Positions 1 to 7,500 of a DNA stretch of 9,264 nucleotides are shown here, in pieces. Source of the DNA: JASFBA01 sp034433695 (GTDB lineage: Bacteria > Chloroflexota > Chloroflexia > DTKN01); the NCBI GenBank assembly GCA_034433695.1, contig DAOUAK010000171.1:1-9264 (forward strand), read 5' to 3'. The notes beneath the pieces are model-generated. The model was given only the letters and a program-made list of their open reading frames with translations. It searched no databases and had not been told where the DNA came from. The position numbers and the translations under genes were made by a program. Within the stretch, counting starts at the first letter, position 1. Each line of letters begins with the position of its first letter.

Positions 1-70
1 CTCCCCTGCCGACCAACACCCTCCTGCCCACGGTAACCCTGCCTCCCCTGCCGACCAACACCCTCCTGCC
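1..70. repeat. 42-base tandem direct repeat, two copies at window edge
   Basis: A 28-base block (positions 1-28) recurs exactly at 43-70, a period of 42 bases, with 14 unrelated bases between. The period is a multiple of three. In plus-strand frame 3 the repeat reads as a Pro/Thr/Leu string containing PLPTNTLLP twice, resembling the Pro-Thr linkers common in Chloroflexota exported proteins. Frame 2 is also open and gives a Pro/His/Ala repeat. The array may continue to the left of the window, so copy number is unknown. Whether it is coding cannot be decided here. Confidence 0.75.
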
Positions 71-332
71 GGTCCCCCGAATGGCGGCTTCAGGGAGGGA
101 TCTCCTCAGAACCGTTTCCCCAGTTTTGGATCGGCCGGCCCTGATTCGGCCGAGGTGGTTCCCCGGTCTGTTGGGATTGCGGACAGAAGAAAGTTTAGCG
201 AGGCTATTCCTCTTTTATCCCCGACGGCGATAAGCCCATGCCGCCAATGCCCGCCTAACGCTCCTCTATCATCTCTCTAACACCGCCGGCCTATCCTGGC
301 CCTCGGACCCAATACGAGCAGGAGGTGAAACG
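1..332 (+). other. dnaK leader / possible 3' end of an upstream reading frame
   Basis: No complete gene is visible. Plus-strand frames 2 and 3 are open from the left edge to stops at 278-280 and 231-233, so the left part could be the tail of an upstream Pro-rich protein. Base composition after about 170 looks non-coding. A 7-base inverted repeat (131-137 with 147-153, 9-base loop) has no T-tract, so it is a poor terminator. I looked for a heat-shock CIRCE element (TTAGCACTC-N9-GAGTGCTAA), a sigma-32-type promoter and a sigma-70 promoter and found no convincing match. The dnaK ribosome binding site AGGAGGTGA lies at 320-328. Confidence 0.5.
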
Positions 333-2222
333 ATGGGTAAGATCGTCGGTATTGACCTGGGCACGACCAACTCGGTCATCGCCGTCCTGGAAGGCGGCGA
401 GGTGACCGTCATTCCCAATGCCGAGGGTGGGCGGCTTACGCCTTCGGTGGTGGCTTTCACCAAGAACGGCGAACGGCTGGTCGGCCAGATTGCCAAACGG
501 CAGGCCGTGACCAATGCGGAAAACACCGTCTTTTCCATCAAGCGCTTTATGGGCCGTTCCTACGACGAGGTGGCCCGCGAGCGCGAGATGGTACCTTATC
601 GGGTGGTGCGCGGCCCTCGGGGCGATGCCCGCGTCTACATCCCGGCAGCCGGCCGGGAGTTTACGCCCCAGGAAATCTCGGCCATGATCCTGCAGAAACT
701 CAAGCAGGATGCCGAGGCCTACCTGGGGGAGCCGGTGACCAAGGCAGTCATCACCGTTCCCGCCTACTTCAACGATAGCCAGCGCCAGGCCACCAAGGAT
801 GCGGGCAAGATCGCCGGCCTGGAGGTGCTGCGCATCATCAACGAGCCGACCGCCTCGGCCCTGGCCTACGGGCTGGACAAGAAGAAGGACGAGACCATCC
901 TGGTCTTTGACCTGGGCGGCGGCACCTTCGACGTCTCCATCCTGGAGGTCGGGGACGGCGTCTTTGAGGTCAAGGCCACCAGTGGCGATACCCACCTGGG
1001 CGGCGATGACTACGACCAGCGTATCATGAACTGGATGATCGAGGAGTTCAAGCGGGAACAGGGCATTGACCTTTCCCAGGACCGGATGGTGCTCCAGCGT
1101 CTGAAGGAGGCGGCGGAAAAGGCCAAGATCGAACTTTCCACCCTGCTGGAGACCGAGATCAACCTGCCCTTTATCACCGCCGACGCTTCCGGCCCCAAGC
1201 ACCTCCTCATGCGCCTGACGCGGGCCCGCTTCGAGCAGTTGACGGCGGACCTTACCGAGCGGCTGAAGGGACCCTTCTTCCAGGCGCTCAAGGATGCCGG
1301 GCTGAAGCCGCAGGACCTGGACGAGGTCATCCTGGTCGGCGGGGCCACCCGGATGCCGGTGGTGCAGGAACTGGTGCGCGAGTTGACCGGCAAGGAGCCG
1401 CACAAGGGGGTCAACCCGGATGAGGTCGTAGCCGTCGGTGCGGCGCTGCAGGCCGGCGTGCTGGGCGGCGAGGTCAAAGATGTGCTCCTGCTGGACGTGA
1501 CGCCGCTTTCGCTGGGTGTGGAGACGCTGGGTGGGGTGATGACGGTGCTCATCCCGCGCAACACGACCATCCCCACCCGGAAGAGCGAAATCTTCTCCAC
1601 GGCCGAGGATGGGCAGACGGCGGTCGAGATTCACGTCCTCCAGGGCGAGCGCCCCATGGCCGAGGACAACATCACCCTGGGCCGCTTCCGGCTGGAGGGC
1701 ATCCCGCCGGCCCTGCGGGGCATCCCGCAGATCGAGGTCACCTTTGACATCGATGCCAACGGCATCCTCAACGTCTCGGCCCGCGATCAGGCCACCGGCA
1801 AGGAGCAGCGCATCACCATCACCGCCTCCACCAACCTGAGCAAAGAGGAGGTGGACCGGCTGGTGCGCGAGGCCCAGACCCATGCCGAGGAGGACCGGCG
1901 CCGGCGGGAGCAGGTCGAATTGCGCAACCAGGCCGATGCCCTGGCCTATCAGAGTGAACGGACTCTACGCGAGGCCGGTGACCGGTTGGCCCCGGAGACC
2001 CGTCGGGAACTGGAGGAGCGCATCCAGGCACTCCGCCAGGCCATCCAGAGGCAGGACGAGGGGGCCATCCGCCGGGAGATGGAGGCGCTCCAGCAGGCGA
2101 TGTACCGCTCCTCGAGCCAGATGTACGGCCGGCCGGCCACATCCGGCGTCGGCCCCTCCGGCTCCGTCCCCCCCGAGGACACCGGGCCCGATACTGTAGA
2201 AGGCGAGTTCCGGGAAGTATAA
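333..2222 (+). CDS. dnaK: Molecular chaperone DnaK (Hsp70)
   Basis: Cytosolic ATP-dependent Hsp70 chaperone that binds exposed hydrophobic segments of unfolded proteins and normally works with DnaJ and GrpE. The 629-residue length is usual for bacterial DnaK. The ATPase domain (about 1-380) carries the three Hsp70 signatures: IDLGTTNS (7-14), VFDLGGGTFDVSIL (191-204) and VILVGGATRMPVVQ (332-345). Lys70 and Thr198 match the catalytic lysine and the autophosphorylated threonine of E. coli DnaK. The interdomain linker is LLLDVTPLSLGVET (385-398). The substrate-binding beta domain (about 399-500) is followed by a helical lid (about 501-592). A disordered Ser/Pro/Gly tail ends VEGEFREV, close to the E. 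coli ending VDAEFEEV. The ATG has an excellent Shine-Dalgarno, AGGAGGTGA, four bases upstream. No grpE, dnaJ or hrcA follows; a terminator ends the unit, so dnaK appears to be transcribed without its usual partners, at least on the 3' side. Confidence 0.98.
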   Translation: MGKIVGIDLGTTNSVIAVLEGGEVTVIPNAEGGRLTPSVVAFTKNGERLVGQIAKRQAVTNAENTVFSIKRFMGRSYDEVAREREMVPYRVVRGPRGDARVYIPAAGREFTPQEISAMILQKLKQDAEAYLGEPVTKAVITVPAYFNDSQRQATKDAGKIAGLEVLRIINEPTASALAYGLDKKKDETILVFDLGGGTFDVSILEVGDGVFEVKATSGDTHLGGDDYDQRIMNWMIEEFKREQGIDLSQDRMVLQRLKEAAEKAKIELSTLLETEINLPFITADASGPKHLLMRLTRARFEQLTADLTERLKGPFFQALKDAGLKPQDLDEVILVGGATRMPVVQELVRELTGKEPHKGVNPDEVVAVGAALQAGVLGGEVKDVLLLDVTPLSLGVETLGGVMTVLIPRNTTIPTRKSEIFSTAEDGQTAVEIHVLQGERPMAEDNITLGRFRLEGIPPALRGIPQIEVTFDIDANGILNVSARDQATGKEQRITITASTNLSKEEVDRLVREAQTHAEEDRRRREQVELRNQADALAYQSERTLREAGDRLAPETRRELEERIQALRQAIQRQDEGAIRREMEALQQAMYRSSSQMYGRPATSGVGPSGSVPPEDTGPDTVEGEFREV

Positions 2223-2238
2223 ACCTGGGTGCGATTTC

Positions 2239-2290
2239 ACGCCTCACACCGTCGGCGGAAAAGGCCCACCGGCGGTGTGAGGCGTTTTCT
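2239..2290 (+). terminator. Rho-independent terminator after dnaK
   Basis: A perfect 13-bp stem pairs 2239-2251 (ACGCCTCACACCG) with 2273-2285 (CGGTGTGAGGCGT) across a 21-base loop. It runs directly into a T-rich run TTTTCTT at 2285-2291. It begins 17 bases after the dnaK stop and separates dnaK from the gcv promoter. Confidence 0.88.
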
Positions 2291-2314
2291 TCGGCCCGTG
2301 GGACGGGGACACTT

Positions 2315-2343
2315 TTGACAGTTTGCCTGCGATTTGGTACGAT
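2315..2343 (+). promoter_or_regulatory. Sigma-70-type promoter of the gcvH-gcvPA-gcvPB operon
   Basis: A perfect -35 box TTGACA (2315-2320) and a -10 box TACGAT (2338-2343, five of six consensus bases) are separated by the ideal 17 bases. Transcription would start near 2350, leaving a leader of only about 40 bases before the gcvH ATG at 2391. That is too short for a glycine riboswitch, so control by that route is unlikely. The position of the -10 box also rules out longer gcvH starts around 2334. Confidence 0.82.
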
Positions 2344-2390
2344 ATGGGCTGGATAGAAACGGTCCAATTCGAACCGAAAAGGAGGCTTCC

Positions 2391-2786
2391 ATGGCGCACC
2401 GCATTCCCGAAGAACTGCGCTACTCCCGGACCCACGAATGGGCGCGACGGGAGGGCACCACCGCCGTGGTGGGCATCACCGATTATGCCCAGGCCCAATT
2501 GGGGGACGTGGTCTACGTGGAATTGCCCGAAGTCGGCGAGGAGTACCGGCGGGGCGACTCCATCGGCGTCGTCGAGTCGGTCAAGGCCACCTCGGATATC
2601 TACGCTCCTCTGAGCGGCAAGGTGGTGGCGATCAACCAGGCCCTGATGGACGATCCCTCCGTCGTCAACCGCGACCCCTATGGGGAGGGCTGGCTGGTAC
2701 GGCTGGAACTGGCCGATCCGGCCGAGTGGGAAGCCCTGCTGGATGCCGCCGCCTATGCCCGCCTGCTGGAGGAAGGAGGGCACTAG
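2391..2786 (+). CDS. gcvH: Glycine cleavage system H protein (lipoyl carrier)
   Basis: Small lipoyl-bearing protein that receives the aminomethyl group left after P-protein decarboxylates glycine and shuttles it to the T and L proteins in the cytosol. The 131 residues fit the family. The start of the fold shows RYSRTHEW (10-17) and VGITDYAQAQLGDVVYVELP (27-46). The lipoylation site is ESVKATSD, with Lys65 the expected lipoylated residue, followed by YAPLSGKVVAIN and the family-typical NRDPYGEGWL (93-102). The ATG at 2391 has AAAAGGAGG six bases upstream and sits about 40 bases from the predicted transcription start. An in-frame GTG near 2334 would lie inside the promoter and was rejected. It is the first gene of the operon; the gcvPA ATG follows its stop codon with no gap. 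Confidence 0.97.
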   Translation: MAHRIPEELRYSRTHEWARREGTTAVVGITDYAQAQLGDVVYVELPEVGEEYRRGDSIGVVESVKATSDIYAPLSGKVVAINQALMDDPSVVNRDPYGEGWLVRLELADPAEWEALLDAAAYARLLEEGGH

Positions 2787-4136
2787 ATGGCCTACACACC
2801 CCATACCGAACCCCAGCGCCGGGAGATGCTCCAGGCCATCGGGGTCGAATCGGTGGCCGAACTCTTTGCCGATGTCCCGGCCGCCTTCCGCTTTCCTTCG
2901 CTCAGGTTGCCGGATCCGCTTTCCGAGGTGGACATCCTGCGCGAACTGCGCGAAATCAGTTCCTGGAACGCCTCCGCCGACGAGTTTACCTGCCTCCTGG
3001 GGGCCGGCGCTTACCACCACTATATCCCCAGCGTCGTCCAGGCCATCGTCGGCCGCTCCGAGTTCTACACCGCCTACACCCCCTATCAGCCGGAGATCAG
3101 CCAGGGGACGCTTCAGGCCATCTTCGAGTACCAGAGCATGATCTGTGCCCTCACCGGCATGGAGGTGGCCAACGCTTCTCACTATGACGGCGGAACGGCC
3201 GTGGCCGAAGCCATCATCATGGCCGAGAACGTAGCCCGGGGCAAGCGCCGGCGGGTGCTCCTTTCTCCGGACCTCCACCCCGAGTACCGCCAGGTGGCCC
3301 GCACGTACCTCCGGGGGAGTGAACTGGAACTTTTGGGCGATGAGCGTCCGGAGAACGACCTGGACGCCCTGGAAAAGATGCTGGACGGCGAGACCTGTTG
3401 CCTGGTGGTGCAAAACCCGACCTTCCTAGGGGAAGTGCTTTCTCCGGAACGGCTGCGCCGGCTGGCCGAAGCCGTCCATGCCGTCGGGGCCATGCTGGTG
3501 GTGGCGGTGGACCCCATCTCCCTGGGCCTCTTCGTCCCGCCGGGGGAGTACGGGGCGGACATCGTGGTGGGCGAGGGGCAGGCACTGGGAAACCCCCTGA
3601 ACTTCGGGGGGCCGTACCTGGGCTTTTTCGCCTGTCGCCGGAACGACGTGCGCAAGATGGCCGGACGGCTGGTCGGCCAGACCGTGGATGCCGAGGGCAA
3701 GCGCGGCTTTGTCCTGACCCTTTCCACCCGCGAGCAGCACATCCGCCGGGAGAAGGCCACCTCCAACATCTGCACCAACCAGTCCCTCAACGCCCTGGCT
3801 GCGGCCGTGTACCTGGCCGCCCTGGGGAAACGGGGACTGCGGCGCATCGCCGAAATCTGCTACCATCGCGCCCATTATGCTGCCCAAAAGATCGGCCGGC
3901 TGCGCGGCTTTGAGGTGCGGAGCACCCGCCCCTTTTTCAAGGAATTCGTCGTCTCTTGCCCTATCCCTGTAGACGAACTGAACGACCGCTTGCTGGAGGA
4001 AGGCTTTATCGGCGGATTGGACCTGAGCCTGACCCACCCTCACCTGGAACGCTGTACTCTGCTCTGCATCACCGAGATGGTCCCGGTGGCCGAGATCGAC
4101 CGCCTGGTGCAGGTGCTGCGGGAGGTGACCCGATGA
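2787..4136 (+). CDS. gcvPA: Glycine dehydrogenase (decarboxylating) subunit 1 (P-protein alpha)
   Basis: Non-catalytic half of the split P-protein. With GcvPB it forms the PLP enzyme that decarboxylates glycine and loads the aminomethyl group onto lipoyl-GcvH. The 449 residues are the usual length for the split N-terminal subunit. Family motifs are visible in order: GAGAYHHYIP (72-81), YTPYQPEISQGTLQ (97-110), ASHYDGGTAVAEA (130-142), GNPLNFGGPYLGFFA (268-282) and STREQHIRREKATSNICTNQ (313-332). It carries no PLP lysine; that residue is in the partner subunit. The ATG follows directly on the gcvH TAG and is served by GGAAGGAGG inside the end of gcvH. Its TGA overlaps the gcvPB start as ATGA, which favours translational coupling and equal amounts of the two subunits. 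Confidence 0.97.
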   Translation: MAYTPHTEPQRREMLQAIGVESVAELFADVPAAFRFPSLRLPDPLSEVDILRELREISSWNASADEFTCLLGAGAYHHYIPSVVQAIVGRSEFYTAYTPYQPEISQGTLQAIFEYQSMICALTGMEVANASHYDGGTAVAEAIIMAENVARGKRRRVLLSPDLHPEYRQVARTYLRGSELELLGDERPENDLDALEKMLDGETCCLVVQNPTFLGEVLSPERLRRLAEAVHAVGAMLVVAVDPISLGLFVPPGEYGADIVVGEGQALGNPLNFGGPYLGFFACRRNDVRKMAGRLVGQTVDAEGKRGFVLTLSTREQHIRREKATSNICTNQSLNALAAAVYLAALGKRGLRRIAEICYHRAHYAAQKIGRLRGFEVRSTRPFFKEFVVSCPIPVDELNDRLLEEGFIGGLDLSLTHPHLERCTLLCITEMVPVAEIDRLVQVLREVTR

Positions 4137-5602
4137 CCGAGCCGCTCCTCTGCGAACTTTCCGTTCCGGGGCGCTGTGGCTGCATATTGCCCGAGGTGGG
4201 CGTGCCCGAGACGCCGCTTCCGGAGGGCTTTGTCCGCACCGACCTGCCTCTCCCCGAGGTCAGCGAAGTGGACGTCGTCCGTCACTTTGTGCGGCTTTCG
4301 CAGATGAACTATGGGGTGGACATCGGCTTCTATCCGCTGGGCTCCTGCACGATGAAGTACAACCCCAAGGTGAACGAGGTTGCCGCCTCCCTGCCCGGCT
4401 TTGCCCAGACCCATCCCTACCAGCCGGCCCACACCGTCCAGGGCAACTTGCGCCTGATGTGGGAACTCCAGGAATTCCTCAAGGAGATCGGCGGCTTTGC
4501 CGCCGTCTCGCTCCAGCCGGCCGCAGGCGCCCAGGGCGAATTCACCGGCATCCAGATGATTCGGGCCTACCACGAGGACCGGGGAGAACGGCGTGACGTT
4601 ATCCTCATCCCCGACTCCGCCCACGGTACCAACCCCGCCTCCTCGGCGATGAGCGGATTCCGTGTCATCGAGGTCCGAAGCGATGCCCGGGGCAATGTGG
4701 ACCTGGAAGACCTGCGCGCCCAATGTAGCGAGCGGGTGGCCGGCCTGATGCTGACCAACCCGAACACCCTGGGCCTCTTCGATGAGCATCTGCTCGAGAT
4801 CGCCGAATTGGTGCATGGTTGCGGTGGGCTGCTCTACGGCGACGGGGCCAACATGAATGCCCTCCTGGGCATCGCCAAACCCGGCGAGATGGGCTTTGAC
4901 GTCTTCCACTATAACCTGCACAAGACCTTCTCCACCCCCCATGGTGGCGGCGGACCGGGCTCAGGCCCGGTGGGCTGTTCGGCGGCCCTGGCGCCATATC
5001 TCCCCGGCCCGCTGGTAGAGCGCGTCCGCAGCGACGAATGCCCCGGCGATGTCCGCGGCCACGTCCACACGGAGGAATGCTACTTCTACGATTGGACGAT
5101 ACCGGAGCGCTCCATCGGCCGGGTCAAGACCTTCTACGGCCAGTTTGCGGTAATGGTGCGGGCCTATACCTACATCCGGATGCTGGGCGCATCCGGCCTG
5201 CGCCAGGTGGCCGAGGATGCCGTCCTCAATGCCAACTACCTCCAGCAGAAGGTGCGGGACATCTTTCGCCTCTCCCACGAGCGGCGTTGTATGCACGAGT
5301 TCGTGGTCGTGGGCCGGGTCGAAGGAAGCGATGTTCGCGCCCTGGATATCTCCAAGCGGCTCATTGACTACGGCTTCCATCCGCCGACAAACTACTTCCC
5401 GCTCATCGTTCCCGAGGCGCTCATGATCGAGCCGACGGAGACGGAGAGCAAAGAGACGCTGGACGCCTTTGCCGAGGCCCTGCGCCGGATTGCCGAGGAG
5501 GCGCGGAGGCAACCGGAAGTCGTACACCAGGCTCCGCACCGTGCCCCGGTGCGCCGGCTGGACGAGGTCAAAGCGGCGCGGGACCTTATCCTGCGGTGGT
5601 AA
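4133..5602 (+). CDS. gcvPB: Glycine dehydrogenase (decarboxylating) subunit 2 (P-protein beta)
   Basis: PLP-binding half of the split glycine decarboxylase, 489 residues. The cofactor lysine is Lys264 in HYNLHKTFSTPHGGGGPG (259-276), the Schiff-base lysine plus glycine-rich loop of the family. Other conserved blocks are GFYPLGSCTMKYNPK (65-79), PAAGAQGEFTG (129-139), DSAHGTNPASS (161-171), LTNPNTLGLF (207-216), DGANMNAL (237-244) and GFHPPTNYFPLIVPEALMIE (414-433). I chose ATG 4133, which overlaps the gcvPA stop (ATGA) and has GGAGGTGA at 4121-4128. A longer in-frame extension to 3956 lies wholly within gcvPA and encodes an unrelated Pro/Gly/Arg string. Two oddities: cysteines near the N-terminus (GRCGC, 13-17), and a Cys/His-containing segment around 302-317 that makes the protein locally longer than split P subunits I can recall, such as that of Thermus. 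Confidence 0.97.
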   Translation: MTEPLLCELSVPGRCGCILPEVGVPETPLPEGFVRTDLPLPEVSEVDVVRHFVRLSQMNYGVDIGFYPLGSCTMKYNPKVNEVAASLPGFAQTHPYQPAHTVQGNLRLMWELQEFLKEIGGFAAVSLQPAAGAQGEFTGIQMIRAYHEDRGERRDVILIPDSAHGTNPASSAMSGFRVIEVRSDARGNVDLEDLRAQCSERVAGLMLTNPNTLGLFDEHLLEIAELVHGCGGLLYGDGANMNALLGIAKPGEMGFDVFHYNLHKTFSTPHGGGGPGSGPVGCSAALAPYLPGPLVERVRSDECPGDVRGHVHTEECYFYDWTIPERSIGRVKTFYGQFAVMVRAYTYIRMLGASGLRQVAEDAVLNANYLQQKVRDIFRLSHERRCMHEFVVVGRVEGSDVRALDISKRLIDYGFHPPTNYFPLIVPEALMIEPTETESKETLDAFAEALRRIAEEARRQPEVVHQAPHRAPVRRLDEVKAARDLILRW

Positions 5603-5643
5603 GATTCCGCCGACCGTGCCTGGAGAAGGCTTGAGGCCGTCTT

Positions 5644-5653
5644 CCACCGGTGG
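5644..5653. repeat. Short palindrome between gcvPB and kimA
   Basis: CCACCGGTGG is a perfect 10-base palindrome just ahead of the kimA ribosome binding site. It has no T-tract, so it does not look like a terminator. It may be chance in GC-rich DNA. Confidence 0.3.
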
Positions 5654-5667
5654 CGGAGAGGGTGCTG

Positions 5668-7500
5668 ATGCGCAGTTTCCGCGAACTTCTGGTAGGTTCT
5701 CCTCTCCCTACCGGCCGGCTGGAGGAAGAACGGCTGAACAAGGTCCGAGCGCTGGCCGCTTTCTCCCCCGACGCCCTCTCCTCCATCGCTTACGCCAATC
5801 AGGAAATCTATCTGGGGCTGGTGGTGGCCGGGGTGGCCGGCCTGGGCTACTCCTTTCCGATTGCCCTGGCCATCACCGGCCTCCTGACTATCCTGGCCCT
5901 CTCCTACTTCCAGACCATCCACGCCTATCCAGGCGGCGGCGGTTCCTACACGGTGGCTCGGGAGAACCTGGGAACGGGCCTGGGACTGGTGGCCGCCGCG
6001 GCCCTCCTCATTGACTACCTTCTCACCGCCGCCGTCAGCCTGACGGCCGGCGTGGCTGCTCTCGCCTCGGCTTTTCCCGGACTATGGCCCTACCGCACCG
6101 GTCTGGCCCTGCTCCTGCTCCTGGTCATCACGCTGGCGAACCTTCGTGGATTGCGGGAAACGGGCACGATGATGGCCATCCCGGTCTATTTCTTCCTCTT
6201 TTCCTACCTGGCGATGCTGGCCTTCGGTGTGGTACGGGCCCTGCTGGAGGGCCCGGTCCCCTTCGCCGCAACCGCCCCCCCGCCGACCCAGCCGGTGAGC
6301 ACGTTTCTCCTCCTGCACACCTTCGCCGCCGGTTGTACGGCCCTCACCGGCATCGAAGCCATCAGTAACGGGGTGCCGGCCTTTCGCCCACCCCAGAGCA
6401 AAAACGCCGGCCTGACCCTGCTCCTTATGGCCTTCCTGATGGGCACGCTCTTCCTGGGGAGTGTCGGGCTGACCCAGTACTTTGGGGTTGTGGCCGGCCC
6501 GGAAGAGACCATCCTTTCGGCGCTGGCCCGGCGCATCCTGGGACAGAACGCGGCCTACCTCCTGGTTCAGGTAGGCACGCTCCTGGTCCTGGCCGTGGCA
6601 GCGAATACCAGTTATGCCGGGTTTCCCCGGTTGGCCTCCATCCTGGCCCGGGACGGCTACCTCCCCCGCCAACTTTCCCAGTTGGGCGACCGGCTGGTCT
6701 TTTCCAACGGCATCGTCCTGCTGGCCGGGCTGACCGGTCTCCTCATCGTCGCCTTTGGTGGAGATACCCATGCCCTGATTCCGCTCTTTGCCGTAGGCGT
6801 CTTCCTGGCCTTTACCCTCTCCCAGGCCGGCATGGTGGCCCACTGGTTCCGTCAACGCGGCCCGGGGTGGTTTCCCAAAGCCCTGTTCAACGGCCTGGGC
6901 GCCCTGACCACCGCCGGGACCTTTTTCATTGTGGGAGTGAGCAAGTTCCTGGAAGGGGCCTGGATCGTGGCCCTCCTCATCCCGCTCCTGGTGCTGGGCT
7001 TTCTGGGCGTTCGAAGACACTATCGCCAGGTGGCCCGGTCTCTGACGCTGCGGGGGTTACCCCCTTCCCTGCGGCCCCTGCCGGGTCCCCGGATCGTCCT
7101 GCCGGTGGCCGGGGTGCACCGGGGCGTTATCGAGGCCCTGCGTTTTGCCCGCGGTATATCGAACGACATCACCGCCGTCTACGTCGAAGTGGAACCGGGT
7201 TCGGCGGAAAAGGTACGTCGGGAGTGGGAAGAATGGGGGATGGGCGTTCCGCTGGTCGTCGTCCCTTCGCCCTACCGTTCGGTCGTCGGGCCGCTTCTGG
7301 ACTATCTGGAGCAGACGGACCATGAGCACAACGACGGCCAACTGGCTACCCTCCTCCTTCCCGAGTTCATCCCGAGGCACTGGTGGCACTTTTTCTTCCA
7401 CAACCAGACGGCCATGCTGATCCGTCTGGCCCTTCTCTACCGCCGGCACCGGCGGGGTCGTGGCCGGGCGATCATAGACGTGCCCTTCTACCTGGAGTGA
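5668..7500 (+). CDS. kimA: KimA-like high-affinity potassium importer (APC superfamily)
   Basis: Membrane transporter of 610 residues, matching from recall B. subtilis KimA (formerly YdaO, 607 residues), a proton-coupled K+ importer inhibited by c-di-AMP. The N-terminal half has about 12 hydrophobic segments. FSPDALSSIAYANQ (32-45) holds Asp35 and Tyr42, equivalent to KimA Asp36 and Tyr43. LLIDYLLTAAVSLTAG (113-128) gives Tyr117, Thr120 and Ser124. CTALTGIEAISN (223-234) gives Thr227 and Glu230. HAYPGGGGSY and RLVFSNG are also shared. The cytosolic C-terminal domain (about 470-610) includes VLPVAGVHRGV, SPYRSVVGP and the HNQTAMLIRLAL ending. ATG 5668 is preferred because GGAG (5655-5658) lies nine bases upstream; GTG at 5650 or 5662 would add 2-6 residues with poorer spacing. 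It sits 65 bases after gcvPB with no terminator between, so it is probably read from the gcv promoter. The alternative is a general amino-acid permease, but the C-terminal domain argues for KimA. Confidence 0.82.
   Translation: MRSFRELLVGSPLPTGRLEEERLNKVRALAAFSPDALSSIAYANQEIYLGLVVAGVAGLGYSFPIALAITGLLTILALSYFQTIHAYPGGGGSYTVARENLGTGLGLVAAAALLIDYLLTAAVSLTAGVAALASAFPGLWPYRTGLALLLLLVITLANLRGLRETGTMMAIPVYFFLFSYLAMLAFGVVRALLEGPVPFAATAPPPTQPVSTFLLLHTFAAGCTALTGIEAISNGVPAFRPPQSKNAGLTLLLMAFLMGTLFLGSVGLTQYFGVVAGPEETILSALARRILGQNAAYLLVQVGTLLVLAVAANTSYAGFPRLASILARDGYLPRQLSQLGDRLVFSNGIVLLAGLTGLLIVAFGGDTHALIPLFAVGVFLAFTLSQAGMVAHWFRQRGPGWFPKALFNGLGALTTAGTFFIVGVSKFLEGAWIVALLIPLLVLGFLGVRRHYRQVARSLTLRGLPPSLRPLPGPRIVLPVAGVHRGVIEALRFARGISNDITAVYVEVEPGSAEKVRREWEEWGMGVPLVVVPSPYRSVVGPLLDYLEQTDHEHNDGQLATLLLPEFIPRHWWHFFFHNQTAMLIRLALLYRRHRRGRGRAIIDVPFYLE

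Noticed and set aside
1..70. CRISPR array
   Set aside because: There are only two repeat copies, with a 14-base interval too short for a spacer and no flanking cas genes.
171..210. Possible dnaK promoter (TTGGGA or TTGCGG with GCTATT or TATTCC)
   Set aside because: Each box matches only about half of the consensus at workable spacing. It is no better than chance in 300 bases.
291..1883. A 530-codon open frame on the minus strand, antisense to dnaK
   Set aside because: Long antisense frames opposite dnaK/hsp70 genes are a known artefact of codon bias in GC-rich genomes and have been misannotated as NAD-specific glutamate dehydrogenase. The sense strand is an unambiguous DnaK.
2334..2390. N-terminal extension of GcvH by 19 residues
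   Set aside because: The extra codons overlap the -10 box and the predicted transcription start, while ATG 2391 has a strong ribosome binding site and matches the family start.
2344..2390. Glycine riboswitch ahead of gcvH
   Set aside because: The leader is about 40 bases, too short for the aptamer, and shows no extended conserved structure beyond a weak 4-bp CGGT/ACCG pairing.
2244..3413. A 389-codon minus-strand open frame opposite gcvH and gcvPA
   Set aside because: It is a shadow of GC-rich coding DNA. It has no recognisable motifs, runs across the gcv promoter and terminator, and lies opposite two certain genes.
3956..4132. N-terminal extension of GcvPB by 59 residues
   Set aside because: It lies entirely inside gcvPA in another frame and encodes unrelated Pro/Gly/Arg-rich sequence. 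The ATGA overlap at 4133 is the natural start.
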